From Synechococcales cyanobacterium 340R_concoct_173_sub (lineage in GTDB: Bacteria > Cyanobacteriota > Cyanobacteriia > Leptolyngbyales > Leptolyngbyaceae): a DNA stretch of 13,968 bases. Where the stretch lies: contig JANXNM010000047.1 of NCBI GenBank assembly GCA_025354065.1, positions 1 to 13,968 of the forward strand. Direction: 5' to 3'. This document shows, piece after piece, positions 6,568 through 13,926 of this stretch (positions are counted from its first letter, which is position 1; each line of letters starts with the position of its first letter). A program made the position numbers and the translations under genes. Under the pieces are notes generated by a model, which saw nothing but the letters and a program-made list of their open reading frames with translations, ran no database searches and had not been told where the DNA came from.

Positions 6568-6572
6568 TTTCA

Positions 6573-6680
6573 CATGAGCAAGCACGGCAGTACTTCCAAC
6601 AATCACTACAAATCTATATCGAGTTCGACGATCGCTACTCCTACTAAGCCAGCATCTATTCTAGGTTGGCTTTAGTAGCA
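6573..6680 (+). pseudogene. Fragment of a TPR-repeat coding sequence (copy 2)
   Basis: The plus-strand frame reads HEQARQYFQQSLQIYIEFDD, RYSY, a TAA at 6645-6647, then ASIYSRLALVA. This follows the cyanobacterial TPR consensus (…EFGDRYSQA-TY--LGLVA) into the next repeat unit. The first ~48 bases match 4615-4662 with only a few differences; here the CAG codon that is TAG in copy 1 is intact. It ends near 6680 in unrelated sequence. The start of the antidote gene on the opposite strand abuts its left end. Confidence 0.7.
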
Positions 6681-6750
6681 TAAGAAAATCGATCGATCAG
6701 CGACCAACGAGCAACTGAAAAGCCAGAGGGTGGCGATTGATGGAGAAACA

Positions 6751-7179
6751 TCACCTTGAAGATTTGCTGGGTGCAATAACAGAAATTGACTGATTCTTAT
6801 TTCTGCGATAAATATAGAAATCACTATCAAGAGTCAACATAGAACTATTGGGATAATGTTCTGCAAGGCGCACTAGACAGGCATCGGCAAGAGATATTGG
6901 AACAGAATGATATTGACTTAGTAATGATTGGAGGGCGATCGCCTCTACTTCTATTTGAAAGGGAATTTGGATCAATCCGTCTGCAATCAGTGAAAGAACA
7001 GTTGCTTCTCCAGACGGCGTATTTTTCAACAAGAAGCAAGCTTCGGTGATGACACTTTCACAGGTTATAACCGGATAAGATACACGATCGAGTTCAGCGA
7101 CTGCCCAATCATGAAACTGATCTTTGGCTTTGAGAAATGCAACAAGTGGTCCCGTGTCAAGGATAACTGGATAACTCAT
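6751..7179 (-). CDS. PIN-domain (VapC-like) toxin
   Basis: 142 residues with the PIN-domain acidic set. D8 is in VILDTGPLVAFL, E46 in SVITEACFLL, D99 in ISLADACLV, and D118/D120 in MLTLDSDFYIYRR. PIN toxins are Mg2+-dependent RNases, usually cutting tRNA, rRNA or mRNA. All expected catalytic residues are present, so it is probably active. Its ATG follows the TAA of the antitoxin gene directly (TAAATG), so translation is coupled. The C-terminal ~10 residues are a Ser/Lys-rich tail. The RNA target cannot be told from sequence. Confidence 0.9.
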   Translation of the reverse strand: MSYPVILDTGPLVAFLKAKDQFHDWAVAELDRVSYPVITCESVITEACFLLKNTPSGEATVLSLIADGLIQIPFQIEVEAIALQSLLSQYHSVPISLADACLVRLAEHYPNSSMLTLDSDFYIYRRNKNQSISVIAPSKSSR

Positions 7180-7413
7180 TTACGATCCAAAGCCTTCAAG
7201 ATATTTTGGGTTTGTCGATAAATCAGAAGGTCCACCCGCTAGACATCCAGAATATTGCTGTGCTGCGACCGCGAAAGACTGCGATCGAGGAGTTGAAATT
7301 TGAGAATTTGGCGGTGATTGACTCAACGATAGAATGAAATTAAGAACTTCTTGTTGTCGATCGACCGATAAACTTCGGAGATGTTCTAGAACTTGAGCTT
7401 CGAGTTGAGGCAT
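7180..7413 (-). CDS. VapB-type antitoxin partner of the PIN toxin
   Basis: 77 residues from ATG 7413. The N-terminal helix QVLEHLRSLSVDRQQEVLNF resembles DUF2281-type antitoxins. The C-terminus CLAGGPSDLSTNPKYLEGFG is the toxin-binding tail commonly seen just upstream of PIN genes in cyanobacteria, and a disordered Gln/Ser-rich linker joins the two. The ATG at 7413, with AAGAGAAAG upstream, is chosen over an in-frame upstream ATG (7527) whose extra 38 residues are basic and unlike the family. It lies immediately before the toxin gene, in antitoxin-first order. Confidence 0.85.
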   Translation of the reverse strand: MPQLEAQVLEHLRSLSVDRQQEVLNFILSLSQSPPNSQISTPRSQSFAVAAQQYSGCLAGGPSDLSTNPKYLEGFGS

Positions 7414-7561
7414 GGGCTTTCTCTTGCGACTAGATTCATATATTATTTTAGCGTAGAAGAACTGAGTCCAACGATTGAATTTTACCAACAATGGTTTAGG
7501 TATTTCTCTTCGCAATCTCAAACGCATTTACCAATCGCATTCTTCAGGTTAACTTTTGAGT

Positions 7562-7769
7562 GCGATTCTCTTCTAGAGACACTTCGTGAACGGTCAGGCG
7601 ATTCCCGTTCTGGGAGGCTTTGCCAACGGCTGTAGCGAAGCGGAGGTTTTGCAATTGTTTGAAGATGTTACAGCATAGACACTGGCGAACCGCCTACTGG
7701 CCTCCCAATTCTGGGGGTGATCGGTGGAGAGGGAAAGACGTTCACGAAATGTCTCTAGAAGAGAATTGC
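7562..7769. mobile_element. 208-bp MITE-like element with 31-bp terminal inverted repeats
   Basis: The ends 7562-7592 and 7739-7769 are inverted copies of each other at 29 of 31 positions (right end begins cgttcacgaaatgtctctag, continuing aagagaattgc). A second inner inverted pair, tgggaggc at 7611-7618 and gcctccca at 7700-7707, would extend a cruciform or RNA hairpin. There is no room for a transposase, and I see no clean target-site duplication. The inside carries dispersed repeat copy 3 and the cccaattctgggggtgatcg motif. It is probably a non-autonomous element or a folded dispersed repeat. Confidence 0.75.
7632..7661. repeat. Dispersed repeat, copy 3 (shorter)
   Basis: The ~30-bp unit gtagcgaagcggaggttttg plus caattgttt corresponds to the first half of copies 1 and 2. 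It is nested in the MITE-like element, suggesting that copies 1 and 2 are broken or variant relatives of the same element whose ends have been lost. Confidence 0.8.
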
Positions 7770-7805
7770 GTTAGAGTAGGAACACCTATCCCCTCTTGCT
7801 TTCCT

Positions 7806-8042
7806 ATGAATAGTTCAATCGTCACCCAAATTGTGGATCAGGTTTGAAACCTCCCTGATCCACTCCAGCAGCAAGTCCTCACTTTCATCCAAACCCTGCG
7901 AAAGCAACCATCCCCGATCAATCCTAATGCCTGGGATATCCTAGAATGCTTAACCGGATCGATCGAAGCTCCTGCCGATTGGTCCAGTGAACATAATCAC
8001 TACCTCTACGGCACTCCAAAACAGCAGCATCCGCAACCATGA
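7806..8042 (+). pseudogene. Broken VapB/DUF2281-like antitoxin gene
   Basis: A 79-codon frame starts at ATG 7806, is interrupted by TGA at codon 14 (7845-7847), then runs open to TGA 8040-8042. Downstream of the stop it reads NLPDPLQQQVLTFIQTLRKQ, then INPNAWDILECLTGSIEAP and YLYGTPKQQ. This is the pattern of cyanobacterial antitoxins that precede PIN genes (helix, then a 'W-LL--L-GS-EAP-DWS-EHDHYLYGTPK' tail). The terminal ATGA overlaps the start of the PIN relic, the usual operon junction. Confidence 0.8.
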
Positions 8043-8110
8043 ACCGTGAACGACTCTTCCTCGACACCGCCTTCATCTAAGCCTTCCTAAACGTCCGAGA
8101 CATCTACCAC
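8039..8110 (+). pseudogene. Truncated PIN-domain toxin gene
   Basis: Starting at ATG 8039 the frame reads MNRERLFLDTAFI, a TAA at 8078-8080, then AFLNVRDIYH, after which similarity to PIN toxins stops. LDTAFI holds the first catalytic Asp; the TAA most simply replaces CAA (Gln). The remaining ~110 codons of a PIN toxin are gone, with the next gene starting 43 bp further on. It is the dead partner of the broken antitoxin gene that it overlaps by 4 nt. Confidence 0.8.
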
Positions 8111-8153
8111 ATCTCACCAAGCAACATTCACTCACATCGATTCGGGCGACCAA

Positions 8154-8888
8154 ATGAGCATGATTCAACCCGATAACGACCCACAAAATCTAAAAAGCCG
8201 TCCCATTCACCGCAAACGCATTTATCTGGGTTTGACGATCGCGGCTGTCGTTGCAGGTGGCATTGTCATTTATAAGAATTCCGAAGAAAAGCCCGACGAC
8301 CCGATCGATTCGGTGTTTTATCAAACTACTGCTCAATGCGAAGCGGACATCAAAAAGCAGCAAACTGAATACGCCACTTTACAAAAAGACTTCCAAGGGG
8401 ACGAAGGAGATGAAGCTCCAACCCCACCACCCATGAAGGTTGAGGACTGCACCGCTCAAATGCAGGCCGCCCAGCAAGAATATGAAAAAACAGCGCCAAT
8501 TTATAACACGATCGACGATTGCTATGCCGAAGGTGTGCAGTGTGAACCAACTCGTCCCGGCGAAACCACCGCAGGATATCGCCCTGTCTATGGCGGCACC
8601 TATATCGATCCCTACTCCGATAATTTTAGCTATGTCTATTATGGTGGGGGTTCCCATCGCATCTATGACAATCGCCCAGTCTACCAAAGTAATATGTCCG
8701 GCTCCATCGTCACGCCTTATGGACAGGTGATTCCCCAAGCTACTCCAGGCCGTGTCACTGTGCCCCGTCATACCAGTTTCGCCGCCCCCGATCGGCCCAC
8801 CGGAACCGCTGCTAAAGGGACAATCAAGGGAAGAGGAAGCCAAGGGTTCGGCTCTTCATTTAAAGGGACTGGCCGTAGTGGAAAATAA
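8154..8888 (+). CDS. DUF1190 (YgiB-like) membrane-anchored protein
   Basis: 244 residues. A basic start and one hydrophobic segment (about 22-40, IYLGLTIAAVVAGGIVIY) suggest a signal anchor; unlike E. coli YgiB there is no lipobox Cys. The DUF1190 core holds C62, C99, C123 and C130. The stretch QAAQQEYEKTAPIYNTIDDC matches YgiB's spacing of ERTAPKY and EDC, with a further Cys after seven residues. The C-terminal third is Gly/Ser/Thr-rich with VTVPRHT and a GRGSQGFGSSF tail as in YgiB. Function is unknown in E. coli. It is first in a three-gene operon, 18 bp before the ATP-grasp gene. ATGs at 8154 and 8160 are both possible starts. Confidence 0.85.
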   Translation: MSMIQPDNDPQNLKSRPIHRKRIYLGLTIAAVVAGGIVIYKNSEEKPDDPIDSVFYQTTAQCEADIKKQQTEYATLQKDFQGDEGDEAPTPPPMKVEDCTAQMQAAQQEYEKTAPIYNTIDDCYAEGVQCEPTRPGETTAGYRPVYGGTYIDPYSDNFSYVYYGGGSHRIYDNRPVYQSNMSGSIVTPYGQVIPQATPGRVTVPRHTSFAAPDRPTGTAAKGTIKGRGSQGFGSSFKGTGRSGK

Positions 8889-8906
8889 ATAAGGACGTAA
8901 ATCAAG

Positions 8907-10247
8907 ATGAAACCGATCGCTATCCTTTGTCGTCCCGAGTGGCAGCAGCATATTCGTGAGAATGCCTATCAAGCGGATGTTTTAAGCGATCCAGCCCAGC
9001 AATATTGGGTAGAAGCGCTCTCGCAACCCTTCGCCATTCAATTCACGGGACAGGAAGAAACGGCGATCGCTCAAGCCACGGAATTGCTATGGGCCATGGG
9101 GATTGAATTTCTCGACTGGTTTTTTACCGATCGCGAGTCTGGTGATGTCGATCGGCGATTGGCCCAACTTCAAATCTTGCCGGACTATTGGCAAGCGATC
9201 AAAAATAGCTGGGATCGGACGGAACCTGCTGAAGATCTCTCGTTGCATACGCGATTCGATTTAGCCGTCACGGATGAAGGTGCGATCAAGCTACTGGAAA
9301 TTAATGGAGAAACGCCACTATTAGGAGCCGAAACAATTTATCAATGGAATTGGTATGTAGATTACATGCAGAATCACCAACAGAGCGCATTCCCGTTACC
9401 GAGTGATGCCAGTCAGTTCAATGAATTCTGGGAGCAAATGGCCGCCCAATGGGGACGTATTGTTGCGGCATACAATCTTCAACAGTGCGGGATTTCCTTT
9501 CTGGTGGATGAGAATCTTGAAGAAGATTTAGAAATGGCAATGCAGTTAATTCAAATTCTGCTTGATGATGTCAATCCGAATATCTATACTCAAATTGTCT
9601 ATCTGCGCGGATTGAAAGACGATCGGGGTCGGGATATTCAGCAGGGATTGGGATTAGATGAGGCGGGTTATTTTGTTGATCATGCCAACGATCGAATTCC
9701 CGTATTGTGGAAAATGTACGATTGGTCAGATTTGCAAAATGATATGGCAAATGATGGCAGTACTCAGGTGTTTACCGATCGATTAGAGACAGGCGAAGTC
9801 AAAATCATTGAACCGCTATGGAAGCAAGTGCTGTCAAATAAAGGGGCATTGGCAATGATCTGGGAGCAGTTTGGCGATTCGGAGTATGGGGAATATCTCT
9901 TGCCAACCTATTTCGACAATGCCACCGCAGTCGAGGCGACTAAATTACTGTTTGATATGCATGTACGCAAACCATTGCTGGGATTGGAAGGCGCGGGAAT
10001 TTCGATCGAAAGCGGATATGGGGCATTAGAACAAAAAGAATCTTTTGGCTATGGTTCAGAAGGATTCATTGTTCAGGAATATATCGAACTCCCCCAAGCC
10101 TTTGATTATCATTATGTGGTCGGCAGTTGGGCGATTGATGGGGTTGCCGCTGGGGTGATTATTCGGGGTGATACCTCTAGAATTACGGGCCGACACTGCT
10201 TAATTATTCCCCACATTGTGTCGAATGAGGGCTATATCCCTGATTGA
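8907..10247 (+). CDS. YgiC/glutathionylspermidine-synthase-like ATP-grasp ligase
   Basis: 446 residues. The hallmarks are HTRFDLAVTDEG (114-125, with R116/D118), KLLEINGETPLLGAE (128-142, with E131/N133/E135), QWNWYVD, and the C-terminal block VQEYIELP...YVVGSWAIDGVAAGVIIR...IPHIV. They match the YgiC/YjfC branch of the glutathionylspermidine synthase C-terminal (ATP-grasp) family. Such enzymes form amide bonds between a carboxylate and an amine using ATP; E. coli YgiC does not have an established physiological substrate, and none can be assigned here. No amidase domain is present. AAGGA lies about 12 nt before the ATG. Pairing with the DUF1190 gene is conserved from E. coli. It ends overlapping the possible TTG start of the next gene. 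Confidence 0.9.
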   Translation: MKPIAILCRPEWQQHIRENAYQADVLSDPAQQYWVEALSQPFAIQFTGQEETAIAQATELLWAMGIEFLDWFFTDRESGDVDRRLAQLQILPDYWQAIKNSWDRTEPAEDLSLHTRFDLAVTDEGAIKLLEINGETPLLGAETIYQWNWYVDYMQNHQQSAFPLPSDASQFNEFWEQMAAQWGRIVAAYNLQQCGISFLVDENLEEDLEMAMQLIQILLDDVNPNIYTQIVYLRGLKDDRGRDIQQGLGLDEAGYFVDHANDRIPVLWKMYDWSDLQNDMANDGSTQVFTDRLETGEVKIIEPLWKQVLSNKGALAMIWEQFGDSEYGEYLLPTYFDNATAVEATKLLFDMHVRKPLLGLEGAGISIESGYGALEQKESFGYGSEGFIVQEYIELPQAFDYHYVVGSWAIDGVAAGVIIRGDTSRITGRHCLIIPHIVSNEGYIPD

Positions 10248-10255
10248 GAAAACCA

Positions 10256-11116
10256 ATGCAAACAATTCATCAATCACGTTATCAATCACGCTTTAGGCAA
10301 ACTGCCGCCCGATCGCGGGTGAATCAAAACCATTGGGATCTCGATGCCGTTCTGCCTCTGGGGTATCGGGTTGCGCCGGATTATTTCGATCGAGTGGCAG
10401 ATCAGGTTCACCAGAATTTTTGTCGTCTTTTAAATCGTGATGTCTACTCAGAGGGCGATTCGCAGTCATTATACGATCACATTATTGGCCGATCGAATGA
10501 GATGTCTCCCGCCTTTCTCGCTATGTTGGATTTATGGTTGACCGATGAACTGAAACATTATGAAGCGTTGCGTCGCACCAATCATTGCATTGCAGGTATT
10601 AGCTTTGAGATAATGGATCAACAATTTGCCGATCGAGTGCATGAATTGGAGCCGATCGCAGCGGTATTGGTGGATGAATTCACATTGCTGGTAACGCTGA
10701 TGTTTGACGAGATTGGTTCAGTTTATTCCTACCGCCGCGATCTCTGGGAATACTATCGCCATTATGGGCCAGCGATTCAGCGTATCGGTCATCATCTAAT
10801 TCAGGATGAGGGAATGCACTTCAACAATGCAGCCGTGTTGTTGCTTAATCAATACCGCGATCGATTCGACGAAGTGCCAAATTTATTGACGCAGATTGGG
10901 GCTTTGGAGACCTATTTAAAAAAGTATCATAAGACGTTTTTTCTCGATCACGCCCAGGAACAATATCGGTTTCCGCCCTGTTTTAATGATGTGTTAATTC
11001 GGTTGATTCTGGCGCGATTGGGATTGGGAGAGCGGCCCGATCGATTGGAATTGCAGGAGCTTTGGCAATGGGTCCCAAACGACTGTCGCATAACTCCAAT
11101 TTTTACGGACGAGTAG
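10256..11116 (+). CDS. Ferritin-like putative di-iron protein
   Basis: 286 residues from ATG 10256, mostly helical. Two ExxH motifs lie about 84 residues apart: E98/H101 in TDELKHYEAL and E185/H188 in QDEGMHFNNAA. Acidic residues E141 (VDEFTLLV) and E152 (MFDEIGSVYSYR) lie on the helix between, the spacing of a ferritin-like di-iron site. It could be an oxygenase, oxidase or peroxide-handling protein; the exact family is not recognised. The ATG at 10256 starts 8 nt after the ligase stop; a TTG at 10244, overlapping that stop, would add four residues. As third gene of the operon it should act with the ATP-grasp ligase, perhaps oxidising its product (inference). Confidence 0.75.
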   Translation: MQTIHQSRYQSRFRQTAARSRVNQNHWDLDAVLPLGYRVAPDYFDRVADQVHQNFCRLLNRDVYSEGDSQSLYDHIIGRSNEMSPAFLAMLDLWLTDELKHYEALRRTNHCIAGISFEIMDQQFADRVHELEPIAAVLVDEFTLLVTLMFDEIGSVYSYRRDLWEYYRHYGPAIQRIGHHLIQDEGMHFNNAAVLLLNQYRDRFDEVPNLLTQIGALETYLKKYHKTFFLDHAQEQYRFPPCFNDVLIRLILARLGLGERPDRLELQELWQWVPNDCRITPIFTDE

Positions 11117-11296
11117 GAGATTTTAGAGAATATTAGAGAAGTCGAAGGTTATGACAATTGAGACCCAATCTCCCTAGATCCCACTTGTGACGCAGGATAA
11201 TTTCATGGTTTAGGCTGTTGTCTGGGAGAAGCGCGACATCAATCCGGTAAATACTTCAGCACTTTTTAACATCTGACGTAAATCGACCACCCCTTC

Positions 11297-12118
11297 TCAA
11301 TATTCAAAATATCCTTTAGCCCGATCGAACACCAATCGCCGAAGACTTGCAGGTACATAGCCAAGCGATCGGATTTGACATTCAACCCAAGGAACGATCG
11401 CTTGGAGATCAGAGACTACTTCTCCGTCTGGCAATTCTGGTCGTGGAATCATAATAATTGGTAAACCTAAATGACGGGCCGCGATAATCTTGGCTTGAGC
11501 CGCACTGCCACCGCTATTTTTACTAACGATCGCACCAATATTATATTGAATCAGAAGTTGTGTTTCTTTCTCCAAATCAAACGGACCTTGTTCGAGCAAC
11601 ATTTCTCCCGGTGGTCGCGGCATTGTAATAGGCGGCAATGTAATCATTCGCATTAAAAACCAACAATTCACAACCGTCGCAAACGCACTCAATTCCTGTC
11701 GCCCAATAGTTAGAAAAACTCGATCGGCAATCTCCGGGATTAACTTCGCTGCTCCCGTATGATCCTTCGCCGTAATCCACCGATCGCCTACTTCTTTTTC
11801 CCAAGCCGGACGACAAAAAACCAATCGAGGAATACCAACACATTGAGCCGCGATCGCCGCATTATGGGTAATCTGAGATGCAAAGGGATGGGTCATATCC
11901 AATAATAAATCTATTTTTTCGGTTTTTAAATAGTTCACCAAACCGTCAACACCCCCAAAGCCACCCATACGAACTTGACCAACATTGGGAATATTCGGTT
12001 TTGGAGTCCGACCTGCAAGAGATGCGATTAGTTCAACATTGGGCAATGCCGCTAATTGTGGAATCAAACGGGCCGAATCTCCAGTTCCACCCAAAATCAA
12101 AATACGACAGACTCGCAT
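11297..12118 (-). CDS. cobK: Precorrin-6A reductase (CobK/CbiJ family)
   Basis: 273 residues, normal for the family. It has an N-terminal nucleotide-binding ILILGGTGDSARLI (6-19), the conserved DMTHPFASQITHNA, a middle LTIGRQELSAF, and the C-terminal VSKNSGGSAAQAK followed by LPIIMIPRPELPDG. All are marks of CobK/CbiJ, which reduces precorrin-6A (or cobalt-precorrin-6A) with NAD(P)H in corrin ring synthesis. Cyanobacteria usually make (pseudo)cobalamin by the early-cobalt route, so the Co-precorrin substrate is likelier, but sequence does not decide. Its ATG shares one base with the stop of the upstream two-TM gene (TAATG), so it is probably translationally coupled. Confidence 0.93.
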   Translation of the reverse strand: MRVCRILILGGTGDSARLIPQLAALPNVELIASLAGRTPKPNIPNVGQVRMGGFGGVDGLVNYLKTEKIDLLLDMTHPFASQITHNAAIAAQCVGIPRLVFCRPAWEKEVGDRWITAKDHTGAAKLIPEIADRVFLTIGRQELSAFATVVNCWFLMRMITLPPITMPRPPGEMLLEQGPFDLEKETQLLIQYNIGAIVSKNSGGSAAQAKIIAARHLGLPIIMIPRPELPDGEVVSDLQAIVPWVECQIRSLGYVPASLRRLVFDRAKGYFEY

Positions 12119-12639
12119 TATTTAGTCCTAGTCCTATCAGTATTCACCTGTATCAGCTCAGGATTATCCCTTCGTGGACGTTTGAATAAGGGAGTTAATG
12201 CTAACGAGAGGCCAATGCCACCGAGACAGAGTGCGCCGAACAATTCAATCAGTGATTTGCGTTCAAGCTGTGTAATAGTCTGTTTAACTGGGGAAGCGCC
12301 TAGGCTCATGATTTCTTGAAAGGCTCCCCAAATAATACCAAGCATGAGAATCCATACTATCCCCAAAACAATCAACGGCCACCACCCTACAGGATGTTGC
12401 AAACGATGGACAATACGTTTAACAATATTTGCACGTTTGGGTTTGGACGATGGCTGATCTGGGGTTTGGGATGGAGAGGCGATCGAGACTTTATTATGCT
12501 CTAAGGCCGGAATCTGGGGACTGGTGCTCTCATGGGTAGGTCGAACAGCAGACAAAATTGCGCTTCCCTTTGAGCTTTGAAGCAACCGATCGATCGGCGA
12601 TATTCGAGAGCGTCGTCGTTTGTCATTGCGCGATCGCAT
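12118..12639 (-). CDS. Two-TM membrane protein with disordered basic N-terminus, unknown function
   Basis: 173 residues; family not recognised. Residues 1-70 are basic and Ser/Pro-rich, probably disordered. Transmembrane helices are at about 86-107 (WWPLIVLGIVWILMLGIIWGAF) and 130-152 (LIELFGALCLGGIGLSLALT), and the tail is short and charged. With the positive-inside rule both termini would be cytoplasmic. A near-perfect Shine-Dalgarno (AGGAGG) lies 6-11 nt before the ATG, so it is well expressed. Its stop overlaps the cobK start by one base. There is no evidence that it functions in cobalamin synthesis beyond this coupling. Confidence 0.85.
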   Translation of the reverse strand: MRSRNDKRRRSRISPIDRLLQSSKGSAILSAVRPTHESTSPQIPALEHNKVSIASPSQTPDQPSSKPKRANIVKRIVHRLQHPVGWWPLIVLGIVWILMLGIIWGAFQEIMSLGASPVKQTITQLERKSLIELFGALCLGGIGLSLALTPLFKRPRRDNPELIQVNTDRTRTK

Positions 12640-12732
12640 AAATCCCTCCTACCACCCAATAAATCTTCTCTACTTGTAAAAGATAGCAAAGATGGAGAAG
12701 AGAATTATGTATTTTTACAATTCAATCTGAAA

Positions 12733-12754
12733 ATCTAGCCTCTATCTAGCCTCT
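12733..12754. repeat. 11-bp tandem duplication
   Basis: Two exact head-to-tail copies of atctagcctct lie in the 170-bp gap between ddl and the two-TM gene. It is probably replication slippage. No coding or clear promoter element lies on it. Confidence 0.7.
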
Positions 12755-12809
12755 AAGTGAGAACAGCTATCACACCATACTCCTAAAGACAGTTTCAGAG
12801 TCAGATCTC

Positions 12810-13874
12810 TTACTTGCGATGACGATCGATCGCGCATTGAATAATCTGATGAACTAGTGATTCAAAATCAATCCCCGATGCAGCCCAAAGTTGAGGATAC
12901 ATACTCATAGCTGTGAATCCGGGAAGAGTATTAACTTCATTGATAAACAGTTCATCTGTGACTTCGCTATAAAAGAAATCAACACGACTAATCCCGGCAC
13001 AATCGATCGCTTTAAATGCTTTTACTGACATATCTTGAATCCGAATCACCACATCAGCAGAAAGATTGGCAGGAATGAATGCTTTCGATCGGCCTTCAGT
13101 ATATTTGGTTTCATAGTCATAGAAGTCACTATCAAATGTAATTTCGCCAACAACAGATGCCTTTGGATTGTCATTCCCCAACACCGCACATTCCACTTCA
13201 CGAGCAATGACTCCCGCTTCCACAATGATACGTCGATCGTAACTTGCTGCTTCATCAAGTGCTTTTTCTAGTTCAGCGCGAGTGCGACATTTGGAAATAC
13301 CGACGGAGGAGCCGAGGTTTGCAGGTTTGACAAAGCAAGGATAGCCAAGTTGGGTTTCAATATCATCGCAAAGTTTAGGAAATCGACAAGGATCGGAGTA
13401 AATATCCGATCGATTAACCGCATAGTATTTCACCTGAGGCAATCCCGCTTCAGCAAATGCCATTTTCATTGCAATCTTATCCATACCCACGCTAGACGCA
13501 AGAACACCGGAACCGACATAGGGCACTTGTATCAATTCCATCAATCCTTGAATGGTGCCATCTTCGCCATTGGGTCCATGAAGCACAAGATACCAAAGAT
13601 CTATGGTGGCGGCACTGGCCGGGAAAGCCCAAAGATTAGGTTTGTCTTCAGTGACAATCGGTTCTCTAGTCTCTAATACTTTTGCGGCAGCATTACCATC
13701 GACCCATGCGCCATTTTTGCAAATGTAGAAGGGTTGGATATTATAACGATCGGCATTAGTCCCCATTGCGAGTCCCTTGGCGATTGCACCAGCAGAGATT
13801 ATGGAGACTTCATGCTCTCCCGATCGGCCTCCGAAAAGTAGTCCTACATTCAATTTTGCGATTGGGATTGTCAC
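12810..13874 (-). CDS. ddl: D-alanine--D-alanine ligase
   Basis: 354 residues from GTG 13874, the usual length for cyanobacterial Ddl. It makes D-Ala-D-Ala for peptidoglycan in the cytoplasm, using ATP. Motifs in order are GRSGEHEVS (16-24), LHGPNGEDG (98-106), [15 protein letters not shown] (182-192), RVDFF (297-301) and NEVNTLPG (312-319). The omega-loop tyrosine in FYDYETKY (251-258) is as in D-Ala-D-Ala ligases rather than VanA-type D-Ala-D-Lac ligases. The GTG has GAGGA about 8 nt upstream and the protein then begins [15 protein letters not shown]. An in-frame ATG at 13916 would add 14 unlike residues and lies against the probable -10 box, so it would fall outside the transcript. Confidence 0.93.
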   Translation of the reverse strand: MTIPIAKLNVGLLFGGRSGEHEVSIISAGAIAKGLAMGTNADRYNIQPFYICKNGAWVDGNAAAKVLETREPIVTEDKPNLWAFPASAATIDLWYLVLHGPNGEDGTIQGLMELIQVPYVGSGVLASSVGMDKIAMKMAFAEAGLPQVKYYAVNRSDIYSDPCRFPKLCDDIETQLGYPCFVKPANLGSSVGISKCRTRAELEKALDEAASYDRRIIVEAGVIAREVECAVLGNDNPKASVVGEITFDSDFYDYETKYTEGRSKAFIPANLSADVVIRIQDMSVKAFKAIDCAGISRVDFFYSEVTDELFINEVNTLPGFTAMSMYPQLWAASGIDFESLVHQIIQCAIDRHRK

Positions 13875-13917
13875 GATGAAAGATCCTCGGCAGGCGATCG
13901 TACAGAATTTCGCCAAA

Positions 13918-13926
13918 AGTATAGCA
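13918..13926 (-). promoter_or_regulatory. Extended -10 element (TGCTATACT) for ddl
   Basis: On the minus strand TGCTATACT has the TGn extension and a good sigma-70 -10 hexamer, with no clear -35, as expected of extended -10 promoters. Transcription would start near 13911, giving a leader of about 37 nt to the GTG at 13874. This is read from sequence only. Confidence 0.5.

Noticed and set aside
7440..7471. Possible promoter of the VapB/PIN pair (TTGGAC ... TAATAT on the minus strand)
   Set aside because: The spacing is 20 bp and both boxes are imperfect in an AT-rich region.
8379..8843. 154-codon minus-strand open frame
   Set aside because: It is a shadow of the DUF1190 gene, which has conserved Cys spacing and operon context.
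11117..11296. Terminator between the convergent di-iron gene and cobK
   Set aside because: Only a weak ggagatt/aatctcc pairing with a loop of over 40 nt is visible; no GC stem with a T-run.
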